In this document: positions 1 to 13,800 of the stretch, piece by piece
Numbering within the stretch: the stretch's first letter is position 1
Layout: every line of letters begins with the position of its first letter
From: Rhododendron vialii
Taxonomy: Eukaryota; Streptophyta; Magnoliopsida; Ericales; Ericaceae
DNA length: 64,000 nt
NCBI RefSeq assembly: GCF_030253575.1
Contig: NC_080563.1
Location: forward strand, 10,621,001-10,685,000
Direction: 5' to 3'
The notes under the pieces: model-generated
Told to the model about the DNA's origin: nothing
The model's database searches: none
Seen by the model: only the letters and a program-made list of their open reading frames with translations
Position numbers and translations under genes: made by a program

Positions 1-2750
1 CCACGAATTAAAATGATTCAAACCAGTCATCTCGTAGCTCTCGCATTCATGAATGTGTGTATGGAAATTATCAGCTTGATCGGAAATCCGTATTATTGAA
101 TGAAAACATGGTTTTACAGTGGATAGTGAATATAGTTTTGAGCTTTAAGTCGTCAACTCTAAACGATTCGTTCATATTCGTTCATATTGATTGGGTTGGA
201 TCAATTTTCTATGAACCAAGGCCCATATCCACTGGATGTTTGGGCTCCAATATCTCGTAAAGCCCCAGAGGCCTGAAGTTCGTTAATATCATCCAAATCA
301 ACCCACTTCTTTCACAATATTTCCTGGGCAAAAAAGACACAATTTCCTCCTGAATATCTTTCCTCAATCGGGTTCGGATTCGAAAGACCCAAGCTCACAA
401 AAATTCCTTCCTCTTCATGGCAATGGCCTCATAATTTTTGCCCCGAAGTCCAGTACTGCATATATGAAAAATGGACTGAAGTGGGTCTATTGATTTGGGC
501 CTGAAGAGCGTGTGGGGGGGACGGATATTCATGCGGGGAGAGCGAGTGCATGCCATTGGGCCTGATAAACACATTTGCATTTGAGACGGTTTCCACACTC
601 AGAAAGGATTCAATGCCTTGATGAGGGGGACGTATTTCACGTAACCGGTATACATAAGGGACTGTCACCTAGGGGTGGCAAATAGACCGGTACGTACTGT
701 ACCGGTGCTTAAACGGAACACAAAGACTCAAGATCAATTCCGGTTGAAATGACAGTCTGTTTCGGCCAATACCGGATGTACCGGATAATACCGGTCTGTT
801 TCGGACATATTCCGGTGTTCCGGACGGTACAAAATTACAATGGCGGCTTCAAAAATTTGTAATAGGATGTTCAGAAATTACCTTTAACTCTACTAGCTAA
901 TCCCTTAACCAATAATATAAGTACAAAATGTCATATACTAGTATAAATAGTGCGGTAAAAAAATAACCTTTATTCTAAAAAAAATTAACTACGAGGCAAA
1001 ATGATAACTTAAAAATATACTTGTTTTTTTAAAAAATAATAATTTTTTTTGAAAGTTGCATAGTAGATATTGTTTTGAGAATGGAGGAGGATTTTTTTTT
1101 ACAGTTACCCTAGATGAGATCTCATATTTTATGCCAACGTTTAATCAACGTATTAATCTACTGAAACACTTTTGAAAGAAACTGTAGCGAGTATATTGAG
1201 ACTGACCTTCTCGAAAATATGGTGTTCTTTCGGATAACATGATGAGATTTAATTTTCTATCGTAGTCTGAAATTTGAAGGAATATTATTCAAGTTAACGG
1301 GATTTGCAATGGAGTTGAATTTTTTTAAAGCTTTGTCCGTAAATTCTATTAGCTAATAAGACAAAAACAAATAAAGTAGTTATAATTGTCATGAATGCGG
1401 AATTAACACATTTAGACCATCGACAATAAAGGTGGAGAGGTAAAGCAGAGCATAATACTTACACCAATAGATTCTTCTTTTTTCTCTTTCTTTTTCAATT
1501 TCTTTATTATGATTATGAGTATTTTATTTGAAGTAATTAATGTGTTTAATGTTCAAATATGAATTATGTGGATTGATGGGCCGTAATTGGGTTATGATTG
1601 TTCAACTGGTTTTGGGTTGAGTGTTCAATTCTTTTTGAGTCAAGTGTTCAAAACTAAGTGTTCATTGATATTTAAATTGGGTGTTCAAAAAAAGGCTAGC
1701 TCATAAATTTTACATATATTCTAAAAAAAAAAAATTTGTTTGGGTGTTCAATTGACCATGGAAGGCTCTATGTAGAGCCGCCTCTGAATACGAACTCCCC
1801 GCCCAGAGGCCCCAGACCTTCAAACTCCGTGGACAAGGTGGTATCAATTGTGTATTTTGCGTTGAGTTTGCCATCATCGTGTTTGGCTTTCACACTACAT
1901 GTGTTCCATGGACTACAAATGGCTTAACCAAATTAACCAAGCTCAAGAGGCACCTTCAACATTATTGTATCGTTCCATTTATAACCATTGCTATCTGCCA
2001 CTGTCCTGATGCATCCAGTACTGTCGTAGATAGATTCTTACGTAGGGCACTTCAACTTCCTGATTACTTTAAGATTTAATATAATAATTAGCCTTTCATG
2101 CATTTCTCAAAAGGGGAAAAAAAAAAAACAAATTAGATCATTAAGCCTGCCGACAATGATCTTACATACATCCTCTTTATATGTATGGCCAAAATAAATC
2201 TGAAAAATGAATCATGAACTTAGAAAATGAGGTGGGTGTCTAGCTATGGCCTACTAGCTAGGGATGGTAGATTGATATTGAAGGTCGAGCCCAACTACTG
2301 ATATAAAATGGCAACGATATACAAACAAATTTCTCAGCATCTTTGTCACTGATCATGAATGATTGTCATCAGATCAGTACTTTTGGTCCCATGAGTTAAA
2401 GTTTGTCGTGTTGAATCACCAACGGTTAATTCTCATGGATTGATCGAGTTAGAGTATGACAGTAAGTAAGAACATTATTTTTCGGAGTTGGTAGATTCAA
2501 CTCTTACAGTAAGAAGAAAACTCTAGAGCTAGTAAATGTTTGTCCGGTCTTTAAATTTAGGACTTCAGAATTACTGAGGTGCAAGTAAATTGGCCAGAGT
2601 GATAAGGCTTGAATGACGCAGTAAACAACTAGAATTTTAATGCACATTTTTATATGTTCTCATCCATTCAATGTATTGCCCTATTCTTTTGCAGTTTTTT
2701 AGCACATGCACTTTTTAAACATAATTCATCGGACATTGAGCGGTGGTTAG
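1..2750. other. Intergenic region, no gene seen
   Basis: AT-rich sequence in which no reading frame resembles a known protein. At about 665-830 a short block repeats the word ACCGGT and variants, a type of dispersed plant repeat sequence. Longer frames near 1,736-2,079 show no recognisable domain. Confidence 0.5.
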
Positions 2751-2754
2751 TGTT

Positions 2755-3130
2755 GTGCCCCAACAATCAATTAAAAGATTCAAAAACCAAACAAAAAAAC
2801 ACACCGAACACACAAACATAGATTTCTACGTGGTTCTCTAAAAACAGATACATCCAGAAAGAAATTAGAGTGATGTCACTATCAACAGGGACAAGGTTTA
2901 CAAGGAGTTCTCTTTGTTAGCCCAAAAGGTTTCTATGAATACCTTAATTTTGATGATAACAAAGCATAAATTATTGAAAGAGAAATACAATAATTGTTTT
3001 CCGTGATATTTGATATTGATTTGTTTAAATGCTTTACTTGTTTTCCGTGATATTTGATATTGATTTGTTTAAATGCTTTACTTGTAGGATTTGATTGATG
3101 TACACAAGGACGTACTTTACACAAATCACT
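2755..3130. mobile_element. Possible degenerate Copia-type LTR fragments
   Basis: Stretches near 2,755-2,900 (a 'TACGTGGTTC' block with A/C-rich flanks) and from 2,914 (TGTTAGCCCAAAAGG) resemble blocks common in plant Copia LTRs. No second LTR, primer-binding site or coding part was found, so this is at most an old fossil fragment. Confidence 0.25.
2994..3085. repeat. 44-bp tandem duplication, two copies
   Basis: The unit at 2,994-3,037 is repeated without a visible difference at 3,038-3,081, followed by the first bases of a third copy. The lack of divergence points to a recent local duplication. No gene is affected. Confidence 0.9.
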
Positions 3131-4261
3131 GTCTCAAATGTTTAATATTTAAATTGAAAGGAGGAAGATTAAAGACAAATATTTTCCTAACAAAAGTTAT
3201 CAATCCCACGCTGGCAAGGGTTCCTTTTTTTTATTGAAATAGTATGTACTAATACCGGTGTGTACTATGTACCGTTTCAAATTAACCGCACCATATATTG
3301 TATATATTTTTAATATATTTACAAAGAACCAAAAAAACTCAAAGTATAGAAATAAACTAAATTCTAACACTATCTTATTATAGACTCCAAATTTTGTTGA
3401 ATTATCTTAAAATTCAAATAGTTTTTAAGCCAAAAAAAAATACACAATTTTTTTTGTACCACCCGAGATTTTAGTATAAGCCCGGTGTCAACCAATACAC
3501 CCGAGTATCGACTTGGATTTATTTCAAATCAAGGCCATAATGTATTGGCACTTGATAGCTATACACTCGTGTGAGAGTCCTTATTTTGATCTTCATTGGA
3601 AAAAGAGATTGTACATCCTTGTTCATCCTCCTGTGAGAGATTATCTTTTTGTGAGTGTTTTGGAGTGAAAATCACTTGAAATTAGGTATTACTAGCACCA
3701 GAGCCAAAACTAGTAGGGTTAAGTGTGATTAGCACCGGAGTCAAAATTAGTTAGAACCCGGGGCTACATTGCTCTTTGTAAAGGTTAATTTAGCACCCAC
3801 GAAGACCTAAGCTGTAAAGTTGCGGATCGAACTACGATAAATCTTTGCGTTTGATTTTTCTCTCCCCTTTACTCTTTATTTTCTGCCATATATTACTGCA
3901 TGTGAGCTTGAATCGACTTAATTCCATCGCTTCGTTTTCAATTGCAATTACCTGGCTTGACTGCAATCTCCAACAGTTAGCAATTTCCTATATATTCACA
4001 GTCGTGCTTTCAAGTTTTTTATGTGGATTTTTCCCTTCCTAGATACCAAATGATGCCGTCGTCCTAACAAGACCTGCCTGTGCATTGTGTTTCACCTTAC
4101 ACATTGCATTCAGGGTGGTTCTGTTACTTCCTGTAAAAGTACCGTCTCAGTTCTCATCTCACACATAGAAGAGTCACAATTGGTATTGTTAGGACTGTGG
4201 ACCCAATTCCTCAGGCTCCGCTGCTCCCCACTTTAAAGTTTAATGGGCAACAGAAAAGGAG

Positions 4262-4264
<3 letters not shown>

Positions 4265-4298
<34 letters not shown>
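4265..4298. repeat. (CT)n microsatellite
   Basis: Seventeen uninterrupted CT units. Likely length-polymorphic. Confidence 0.95.
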
Positions 4299-4302
<4 letters not shown>

Positions 4303-5263
4303 CTGATCAGGACAACCATAAATGGTATCTGACTATGTGTAGAAGCTGCAAGTTTTGCAATGAAAGCTGGACATATCATGGTCTTAGTACATGGTTAATT
4401 CCATAGATACATAGTTTTTCACTAGAGGTTAAAAAAAACCCTACCAATTTCCTAGAGTAAATACATGTGGTTTTTCTTACTTATAATTTCCATGCTCACT
4501 GCATCCCTTAAGTCTGTTTATAAACCTATCTCGGAGCCAGGACTAGGTGAAACAACCCGGACATGCACACACCACACTGGCCAATCCATACACCACTGAT
4601 GTGCGACTTGAGGGATCGATGTCACACTGGGCCTCTGTAAAGTTTGATATTTTGAACTTTCCTGCAAAGTTTCAACCGTTGAACTTGCAGAGCCCCGTTA
4701 GTTAAAATAAACATGTAAAAGGTATGGGTGATTTCGATCGGGTATTCTGGCAATATGGTCAAATGACCATCGCCGGAACAAAAATAAATAAAATATCAAT
4801 GCTAATTCTTGTCTATTTTCCACAATAAATGACCTGATCGCATAATTACCGTATCCAATTGACCTCGTATTTTTCGTGGAATAACCTACACGTACCAAAG
4901 GAAATTTACGGAATTCAGGGGTAGTTAATCAGGAGATTCAGGACCTTGTACTACTGTAGGAAAATGGTTTTTGGGACCAACCAGACATATTCATTCACAC
5001 ACGAAATTGATCAATATAAGTATTTATGGAGTTAGGTGATGAGCAACTCTTTAATAATATTTGATGATAGAGGGTTGGGATTGGGGACATATATTTTAGT
5101 ATTCTCAAAGTTTAATATCCCTATCAAGTATAAGATCTGAACACTGTTTTTTAGTGCGCAAAATGTGCAGTCCATAAGGACCTTTGTCTTCTACGTGAAC
5201 ATATCTATGTCGCTGGATTAATGCTGCATGTGTTTCTATCGGTATCATGGAACTTTATTTTAT

Positions 5264-5290
5264 GGAGAGAGAGAGAGAGAGAGAGAGAGA
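5264..5290. repeat. (GA)n microsatellite
   Basis: About thirteen uninterrupted GA units between AT-rich flanks. Confidence 0.95.
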
Positions 5291-5627
5291 TGATTGGGTG
5301 ATGAAGGCTAAACGTGGAATTTCGTGCTAACACACGAATTTGCTTAGGGTGAAAGCTTTATCTCTCTCTTTTTTTGACGGTTAGGGGTGTCAAGTCAGTT
5401 TATGCGCGTTTCGACTAAACTTCTCTGGTCTGATCAAAGACAAGTCTTTCATACCGGGACTTCTTGCGACCTGACTCCAAAACTCGCACCATAATTAATT
5501 GTGTGGGAGCAAATCCACCGATTAATTGGACTAACAACTGGGGATTTAGGTGAAAGCTTGAGGCGGTAGTGGATGCAAAAAATCATGTCTTGTCGTTTAG
5601 GTAACCAGATTGTCAAACTGTCAGAGT

Positions 5628-5821
5628 CTTACTTTAAGTCATCACAGGAATGCCACAAACGGCCCTTTCTTCTTCATCTTTTGAATCCAATCTCTCAGAT
5701 TGTCTTAAGTCTTACTTTAATTCATCACAGGACTGCCACAAACTGCCCTTTCTCTCTCTTCCTCTTCCTCTTCCTCTTCCTCTTCTTCTTCTTCTCTTCT
5801 CTCTCTCTCTCTCTCTCTCTG
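5628..5821. repeat. Direct duplication followed by a pyrimidine tract
   Basis: A block starting at 5,628 (CTTACTTTAAGTCATCACAG) recurs at 5,711 with a few differences, an offset of 83 bases. The second copy runs into (CTTCCT)n and (CT)n to 5,821. It lies 300-500 bases upstream of the first candidate exon of the DUF4378 gene, so it may be part of its promoter or leader. Confidence 0.75.
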
Positions 5822-6127
5822 AGTTCATGAAGTGATTTTCTTGTAAAATTTTCCGGGTAATTTCTGTTCCAGTTCAATAGATAAACACCTCACATAATCC
5901 AGAAGTAGAAAAAGAGCAGAGCTAAGAACAGAACTGAGACAGCCCGATGTTGAGGTTCTCTCTGCCTCCTACTTACCTTCAACCCTGAGAAACTACTCCC
6001 AGTTTTCAGTAAAGTTTGGTTATTAGTTTTATTTTTTCCCAGATTTCGTCTGATTTTCAGGGTTGATGATGATGTATTGATTAGAGTGCTGTTGTTTTGA
6101 CAGATCCAAATTTCGGGTACAACTACA

Positions 6128-6170
6128 ATGCTCAAGGGAATTGGGAGGCATGTGACTAAACATGTTCCTG
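6128..6170 (+). other. Candidate upstream coding exon of the DUF4378 gene
   Basis: ATG at 6,128 opens a short frame (MLKGIGRHVTKHVP plus one base) ending exactly at a GTAAGA donor at 6,171. Spliced directly to 6,965 it is out of frame with the main protein. A 7-nt exon at 6,362-6,368, bounded by TGCAG and GTATCC, would restore phase and add 17 residues. Alternatively this is a leader exon with a small upstream frame. Splice signals are visible; the microexon is inference. Confidence 0.3.
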
Positions 6171-6965
6171 GTAAGAACTTTTAATTTTTGGATATCCAAG
6201 TATCTGGACCAGTTTTTTGCGCACCTCGACTGATCCTGGAGAACCAATCCCACCGAACTTCCGAACTTACGGATTGATCAAATCTAATTTCGTCAACCTT
6301 TGTATAGCTCACATCTAGCCTTTTGAAGTTAAGGACTTTGAGCAAGATTTTTCTTCTGCAGGCAAAGGGTATCCAAAGTGTACACTCAGAGTGCTAAGCA
6401 ACTTTAAATGGTAGAAGATGCCAAGGCATAAAGTGTATGAACTAGCAACCAGATTTTTGTGATCGAATTTAATGGTATATCTAGAGAGTCATGAAATTCT
6501 GGGCAGAAAAAAAATGAAATCCCATGATTCAAGTTCCTTTGGAGCTTTTTTGTGTTCCTTTAATTTCGCAATCCGGTTATATACAATTCATCTTGTATTT
6601 GATCGAAAACTAGAATCAAGATAACCTTTTTCCCTCCCCGGGTTTGGCTTGCTCGAAAATCGAAATGTTTTCCACACTTGAGCTGTGTTTGGATCAACGA
6701 TTCACGGTGACAAGGAAAAGATGGGCGAAAGCTCCAAATACGTTCTTAGAAATCCCTTGTCATTTTTCCTTTCCCTTGATAACTTCCTCAAGAAATCGAT
6801 GATCCAAATGCAGCCTTAAAAATTTAGTCTCTTTTGCAAATGAGGGATCTTTCAGCTGGCGGTATTACTGAAATGGATATTCAGAATCACCAGTTCGAAA
6901 CAAACATGAAAAATTACTAAAAGATGTATAGTAGGGGCTAATTGGTTACGTTGAATGATCGCAGG

Positions 6966-9460
6966 ATGGAGCAGCCACAAAATCCCTTGAGAACTAATGG
7001 TGGTAAAAGAATTGTAAAGAAACTCATGGAAGAAGAGGTCTCCGGTCTAGAGCTAGTTCAGATGAATGAAGAAACCGAAACAACTGTAGATCAGATACTC
7101 AGACAGTACCGTAGCAAAGAGGGGCAAAGCGACCGGTCTCATCAATTCTGGGACACCTTAAAGATTCTGAATTCGAACAGGGAATTAAATCTGATACTCC
7201 TACAAGATCCGAACCCCCTTTTGGCGGATTGCCTCCAGAAACTACCGAAGTTACAGGCAGAGAAAGAAAAATGTAAATCTGTCCGAGAGACCAAATGCAG
7301 AGAAAGGGGGGTTATAAATGGAAGGAAATCTGTTGAGGTTGTATGTACCAAGAAGTTTCAGAAGGAAAATATTTACCATTCTCTCTGGAATAAGATCAGG
7401 AGCTTGAATGGAGAACAATCAACTGGAAGAGAAAATCCTCGAACCCCAAGTAGAATAGTAGATTTAAAGCTGCGTAAGGGGAGAACGGAAATTTCTGAAA
7501 TTGTAAACTGTCACTGCTCCTTTGTGCACTCGCCCCATCGCTTGAAAAATCAAGGGAAGAGTGTCAAGACATCGTATTTTTCCTTCAAGGGTATAAAAAG
7601 GAAGATGAGGCATGCAGGAGCAGATGATCGAAAAGAGCAGCATTGGATTTCGAAAGATGGCAGTAAAGGGATTGGTAGGAAGATTGCTAGTAGAAATGAC
7701 AAACCTTCCACTGATGTCAAAATGAAGGACACGCAATCGAAGATTAGACTTGAAATTGCTTCCCCCAAGGAAAGTTCCCATAAAAAGTTGAGTTCCTCAA
7801 GTGTCCATTTTCCTAAAAGAAGAGATTTCGACATATATTTGGAGGCTAGAAGACATCTCTCGGAGAGGCTCAGCCATGTTGAGAAGGATGAGACCTTCTC
7901 TGCCAAAAAATCCCCAAAAACATTAGATAGGATCCTCTCTTCTCACCAGCATGACTTCTTGCCCATTCATAGTCCCGACTGGGTCATTCAATCCAGTTTC
8001 GTTACCTCACAAATGAGATTTTTCCCCTACAGTAATTTTTGTGGGCTTCAAAAGGAAGATAAAACAAGCTGCCTAAGTTCATCAACGCAGGATAAAGGAC
8101 CTTCATCCTTTGCTGATAATGGGAAGTTCGATGATCAGCTGCATATCTTCGGCTCAAAGCCAGGCAATTCAGAGAACCACTCACCTGATACTGAAGGACA
8201 CAAGAGCATCAGTTCCGTTACCAATGATTTTAGTTCTAACTGTAATTTCTTTTCCCCAGACTTGCTGTTATTTCTTATGCTTATCTGTTATACATTTCTT
8301 TAGCAGTGTAATGCATTTTTAGGTTACGTGAAGAAAGCAGAAACAAACGATGATTTCAAAACTATGGAAGATCCAACCACTGCATCAAGTCGCACGTGCA
8401 TTACAAGTCCTAGACAAAGCACTGATACAGCCAATATGAGTGAGGAATTTGGATATTTGGAGTGTTCAAGACCAGTAAGTTTCTGAAACCATAAAGATAT
8501 TTTTTTTCCCTTTGATCTAGAGATAATTTCATTATCAAAAAGCCCGAAGGCAATACAAGATTTCATCACAAGAAATAGGAATAAAGATAAATTTGATGCT
8601 TAGCACTTTTTGCACAAAGCATAATTTATCAGACAATTACCTGCTACTGTTTTTGGCCTGCTTCAGGGGTCGCCTTCAGAGAGTCAGCAGCTAATATCTT
8701 CACTTGATGTTTCTTCACCAAGCCCTTCAAGCATTCAGAAACTGGGATTTGGCGATAGCATTTATGATAGAATAGAGAATCCGAGCCCAGTTTCGGTTCT
8801 TGATCCAGTTTTCTTAAAGGATATCACCAGCCCTCCAAGTACCACAACCAAACCTGGTAAGTCTAATTGCATCACTGAGAATATCAGTGTTTAAGATATT
8901 CAATACTTCTCATTTCTTTTTACCTTCCATATCTACTATTGAAAACAATCACAATAGTGAATGCTGCAGCCAACTCAACAATGCAACCACTTCATGTTGA
9001 TTTTGAAGAACAATATGGGTACCCGAATTGGGATAAGCTCTTCTTGAAGTGGTATTCGCCGGACCAACTTCTTAGCCCATCCTTTTTTGATGAATTAGAA
9101 TTACCTTCTCTCGACTCTTCGTGTGATCAGAAACTCCTCTTCGATTACGTCAATGAAGTCATATCAGAGGCATATCAATGTTATTTCAGCTGCTCTCCCG
9201 TTCCTTCATTTCTCAAACCCAAACTCCAGCCAATTCCAGTGGACAAAGTAGTGGGTCATGAGATCAAGAAAAGAGTTAATCTGTACCTTCTTCTATCCCC
9301 AATGGCGCCACGGAGACTAGACGAGATTGTGGGAGAAGATTTGGCAAGCTCTTCAACATGGATGGATATTCGGCGTGACATTGAAGTTATTGCAGTTCAT
9401 ATGGTGGAGTCCATTCTCGACGAACTGATACCAGAAGCATTACATGAGTTCCATATCTGA
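6966..9460 (+). CDS. DUF4378 domain protein (TRM/LONGIFOLIA-like superfamily)
   Basis: Four exons, 6,966-8,241, 8,323-8,474, 8,667-8,856 and 8,958-9,460, join in phase to 706 codons; every intron has GT-AG ends. Residues 61-90 carry a conserved block (FWDTLKILNSNREL, then LLQDPNPLL). Residues 515-525 hold PSPVSVLDPVF, the usual spacer motif of the family. Residues from about 556 to the end match DUF4378, with WYSPDQLL, VNEVISEAY and the terminal DIRRDIEVIAVHMVES helix. Related plant proteins include TRMs and LONGIFOLIA, which bind microtubules or TON1 and shape cell elongation; this branch is uncharacterised, so function here is inference. The middle (residues 100-400) is Lys/Ser/Arg-rich and probably disordered. 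ATG 6,966 follows an acceptor at 6,964, so an upstream exon is likely and the N-terminus is uncertain. Confidence 0.85.
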
Positions 9461-10227
9461 AAGCATTTGATTTTGTTCTCCTTTTTGTGATTTTCCAATG
9501 ACAATTTTAGGTTGAGTGGATCTGATTGGAAGGGAGGCTTGAAATTTAGCCGTACACGCGCATCACGGGCTTTGATGTGCGGTTGGGCTGTCCACTCAGC
9601 CCTTGTGTATTCGGCCCAAGCAAGCCCCATTGAAGGGGACTACCCGTATTGACAGGCCCATGTGTATTCGGCTCGGCTCGGCCCACAATTGGCATATTAT
9701 TTCTACATTCGTTAATAAAACAAATCCCATAAAGACATAAAAAGTATTCAATTGAAGTTGATTCTTGATTTCTGAGATTATGCGTAAGCTGTGGTTTTTT
9801 CATGCAATTCGGCAGCCAATCTGATATTGATCTAAAGTTTCATACGCCTGATAGTGAAACAATTTTCGAAGTTGATCACCATCTCAGACTAGGAAGGAAA
9901 TTATTACTAACGGAATGTAAAAAATGAACGGTTCTAAAGCCATAATTAGATTTTTCAATCAAGTGCGATCTCCGAATGAACTAAATTTTTCCCAGAACAA
10001 TTCTTACGAAATGAACAGCTTCTATCATCACCAAGAGTTGTTGAAATTATCTCTTCAAGGTGAGGGTGAACAAAGTTAAACATCTCAGCGTCTTATAAAA
10101 CAACTGCATTACGCACCATGTCATTTTTAAAAGACTACAAAAGTAAAACTAGGACATGCTGATACGCAAATGAAACATAATGGAACGGAATTTCCATTCG
10201 ACAGGACAGATGCCGAGCAGAATACAA
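9461..10227. other. Convergent intergenic spacer
   Basis: Short space between the ends of the DUF4378 gene (+) and the BORCS6-like gene (-). It should contain the 3' untranslated regions of both. No further gene or mobile element seen. Confidence 0.5.
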
Positions 10228-10726
10228 TCATGGGAGATAGAGTTGCCGATTTACAGCCGAGTCCAAAGCATCTACATTCCTCCTCAGGATTTTTCTTCAA
10301 AAAGCATTTAAGGAAGCAAACCAGTGTAACTGCCGAAAGGAAACATCAAGTACAAAGGAAAGATTTGCATAAATGCTACAAAGTTTAAAATTTTGATCAT
10401 TTTAAAAACTTGTCCATGTCAATGTAAATACTCTAAAAGTTTGGGAAAAATTCAAAATACCTCCCAAACTTTTGAAAAAAATAATTTTACTCTCAATGTT
10501 ATCTTCCGTTATTCAAATAGATCTTTTCCGTCAAGTTCCGTTAAACTGATAACGGAAATTGTTAACAAGGTTATTTTTCTGTTAAATCATCCATTCCCCA
10601 CAAGCCCGCCGGCCCACAGCTCCCCCCGCTCCCCCCCCAAACACACACACACACACACGCAGAGTCACACAGACACACACCCACACCCCAACACCACAAT
10701 CCTCCACCCCACCCACCCGCCCCCTC

Positions 10727-10801
<75 letters not shown>

Positions 10802-13800
10802 TATTGCAGTTGGATTTTCTAAGAATTTGTTGAAGGAGATCTCAGATTTGCAACGGAGCTTTTCGATTCCTCTTGAGAAAGGAATGTTGATATCAGCCTT
10901 ACCTTTAGTGACATTAGGTTGTTGATTTTATATTGATATGCAGTAAAAAATGAAATTAGCTAGTGGCATTGGAATAGCAGATTCTGCTTTTCCTACACTT
11001 CTGAAGAAATTCGCCTACGGAGGGACCTTACAAAGCTTTTGTAGTCCTATCGATTCAGGAAAAATTGAGATCAGCTCTGCCTTCTGTTACGACTGCCTTC
11101 GAACTTTTAATTGCAAGGTGGGAAAAGGTGCAATTTGAATGCAGTGTTGGTACTGAAGATCTAATTTTCCTGCATTTGTTGAAAAATCTGTGTATTGGTG
11201 GGGAGGATTGTGGTGGTGGTGCGGCGATGGGGGTGCTGATGGTGGGGTGTGTGGGTGTGGGGGAGAGAGAGGGAGGGAGAAGGAAAAATGAATGATTTAA
11301 CAGAAAAATAATCCAGTTAGCAATTTTCGTTATCAATTTAATGGAACTTCCCGGAGAGGGTCGATTTGAATAACGGAAGATAACGTTAGGAGTAAAATTG
11401 ATTTTTTTGAAAGTTGGGAGTCTAATAGACATTGAGTGTAAATTTTGGGAAGTATTTTGAATTTTTCCCTAAAAGTTTTGCCTAAGATTTTGTGCTCAAT
11501 GTTGGATGCTTTTACAAAAGTATGCATTATAAACTTCTGTAGTTAGTAATGCATGTCTTAATGTAGTAGAATCTTATTATCGTTTGCTAGGAAAACAAGT
11601 TTTTACAAATATGATTAATGAAGTGCCCCCACTAGGCTAGATTTGTGGATCCTTCAATGTAGCGAGTTGCTTAAAAGAAAGGCGGAATTACTAATGGTTA
11701 CTCTACCTAAGAGCAAATAAGTGTGTATGCAATGAAAACACCAAAAGAAACCAAGGATACAGTTGCTTGGCGAGCCCATCAACATGCTTCATTTCTTTGT
11801 TTAATCTGCAGCAATAACTTCGAAATAAGAGAAAAACAGTATGAAGGAAGAAAGCTATAAATGATTAGATGTACGGAATACCATAAACCTAGGAGTTCAT
11901 CAAGCAGAAGTAATAAAAGCTTGTGTAACGAAGTACACAGAAGTTTCTATGAAAAACATGCATCTACATGTATAGGCTGATCAACAACACATCGCAGATC
12001 CAGCTCAAGTTCAAAATCAGAACAAAGCAAAAGATCCTTTTTGGAATATCCTAGGAAAATTGACTGCAACAATATAAAATTAAAATGTTCGGGCATCAAG
12101 CATTTATCCTAATGGCAAGGTACGAATAAATTTACATACCTGAGACAGGAATTTATATATCGATTCCCTTTTGAGGCTGCATCAAGTGCTGCAAGGTAAG
12201 ACAAGCAGAAGAAGGATACAATTCAAAACAGAGTTACTTGTTACATAGCTCAGCAACTATGGAGTTGTCAAGCACAAGTTGCAAGGAAAATGAGTCTCCC
12301 TCACATAACAAAAAAGGAAGAGGGAATATAAAAAGAGTTATCATCTTGCTCCTCTATACGAACAAGCAGAAACCCTTGAATGATTGAGGTAAGAATAAAT
12401 ATAGGCAGCAGGATCTTTGCATTCATGAAGTGAGGACCAGAGGGGGATATTCTATCGTCTGACACTAACTCATAGGAAAATCACAACGTAAACGCAATAC
12501 CAACAAAAATTTGGATTTCAAAAGAACATGCTACAAATGATTCTGCGGATTCACTTGTAGCAAGATCAATAAAGTTGTATTATGCTCCATTACAACCTAC
12601 TGCACCAATTCCTGCCAACAATCTAGGGTTAAGCAACCGCAAATGTAGCAATTCTGGAAAAAGTATTGGTAATTGACATGTGTCAGACACCAACACAATC
12701 ATAAAGTGTTTGTACTTCTTAAAAACTGACCAACTGAAGCCAAGGGAAAGATTGTGATTGTGTGGTTTTGTTAGGCCAAAAAGTTACATTCCCTTCTCTT
12801 GTGCCCTAACAAACACTATATCACACATCATCTGGGCACCCTAGAAGCCATAATCACAAAGGATTGCTGACCAATCACATGGATGGAAATTACAAAAGAC
12901 GCAGAGATGACGATCCTTCATGCTACTCAATTCTACCAGAAGAAATTGATGTAATCAAAGAAGTAAACAAAATTAACCACCATAACATCCACATCCACGC
13001 TTTACATACCACGTTCTTGAATTTGGCCTGCAGCATCACTAAAGCACTGCATGTGGTCAACCGAACTACTTGTTGCCTGCCAAATTACAATGTCTTGTTA
13101 GCTGGGGACCCATTTCAATCAAAACACTCAGCTATCTTTCCTTTACTTTTCTTTAAGACAAAAAACCGAAATTGAGTAATCATACTTCCTACAGGCTATG
13201 TATTTTAACCGTGCTCATAGTTCTTTAGGTTGAGGATATGATTTCTGAACTGGAGCAACCTTATACTCCTGCAGAGGTTTGACAAAATATGCAAACTTCA
13301 AGGTAATACAAGAACTTATTGAGGATACACACTATTACGTACCCAAAAATGTATGTGTTTCTCCACTCTAATACTGATTCATAAGGGTGTGCAAAAAATC
13401 CGCCAAGCCGCAAAACCAACCTTACCCAAACAGACCCATGCCGAAAATCAACCATATGGTCTTGTTTGATTGTTCGAACTATTAATGCTGAATCGATAAT
13501 CTCGTAGCATGAGTAAAATCCCATCGGCATTATACTAATGGCGATACTAACACTTGCCTAGTTATCATTAGTACCAATGGATGCATTCAAACACATATAA
13601 AAAAAAACTCAATGGGCACTGCCCAAGCCAATTGACTAATCAAGAGGCAAAGAGGGGCAAAACGGTCATAAAGGGCAGACCTCGGAGAGAGCCAAGCGGA
13701 GGGAATCGAAGAGAGAGGTGAAACTCTCGGCGATGGCCACGGAGTCCCTCTCCACCACCTCGATGGCTCTGAAGATGTCCTTGTGATCGAGCGACGTCGG

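Larger units (their letters stand above)
3131..6127. other. Intergenic region upstream of the DUF4378 gene
   Basis: No protein-coding gene seen. It holds two dinucleotide microsatellites, a direct duplication at 5,628-5,757 and a pyrimidine-rich stretch. The last few hundred bases probably contain the promoter and 5' untranslated region of the gene that follows; CT-rich tracts are common in plant 5' leaders. Confidence 0.5.

Noticed and set aside
1736-2079. Two overlapping short plus-strand frames
   Set aside because: No homology recognised and no start or splice context; chance frames in AT-rich DNA.
10393-10833. Open frames on both strands with long Ser/Leu or Arg/Glu runs
   Set aside because: They translate the CT microsatellite and the inverted repeats of the MULE-type element.
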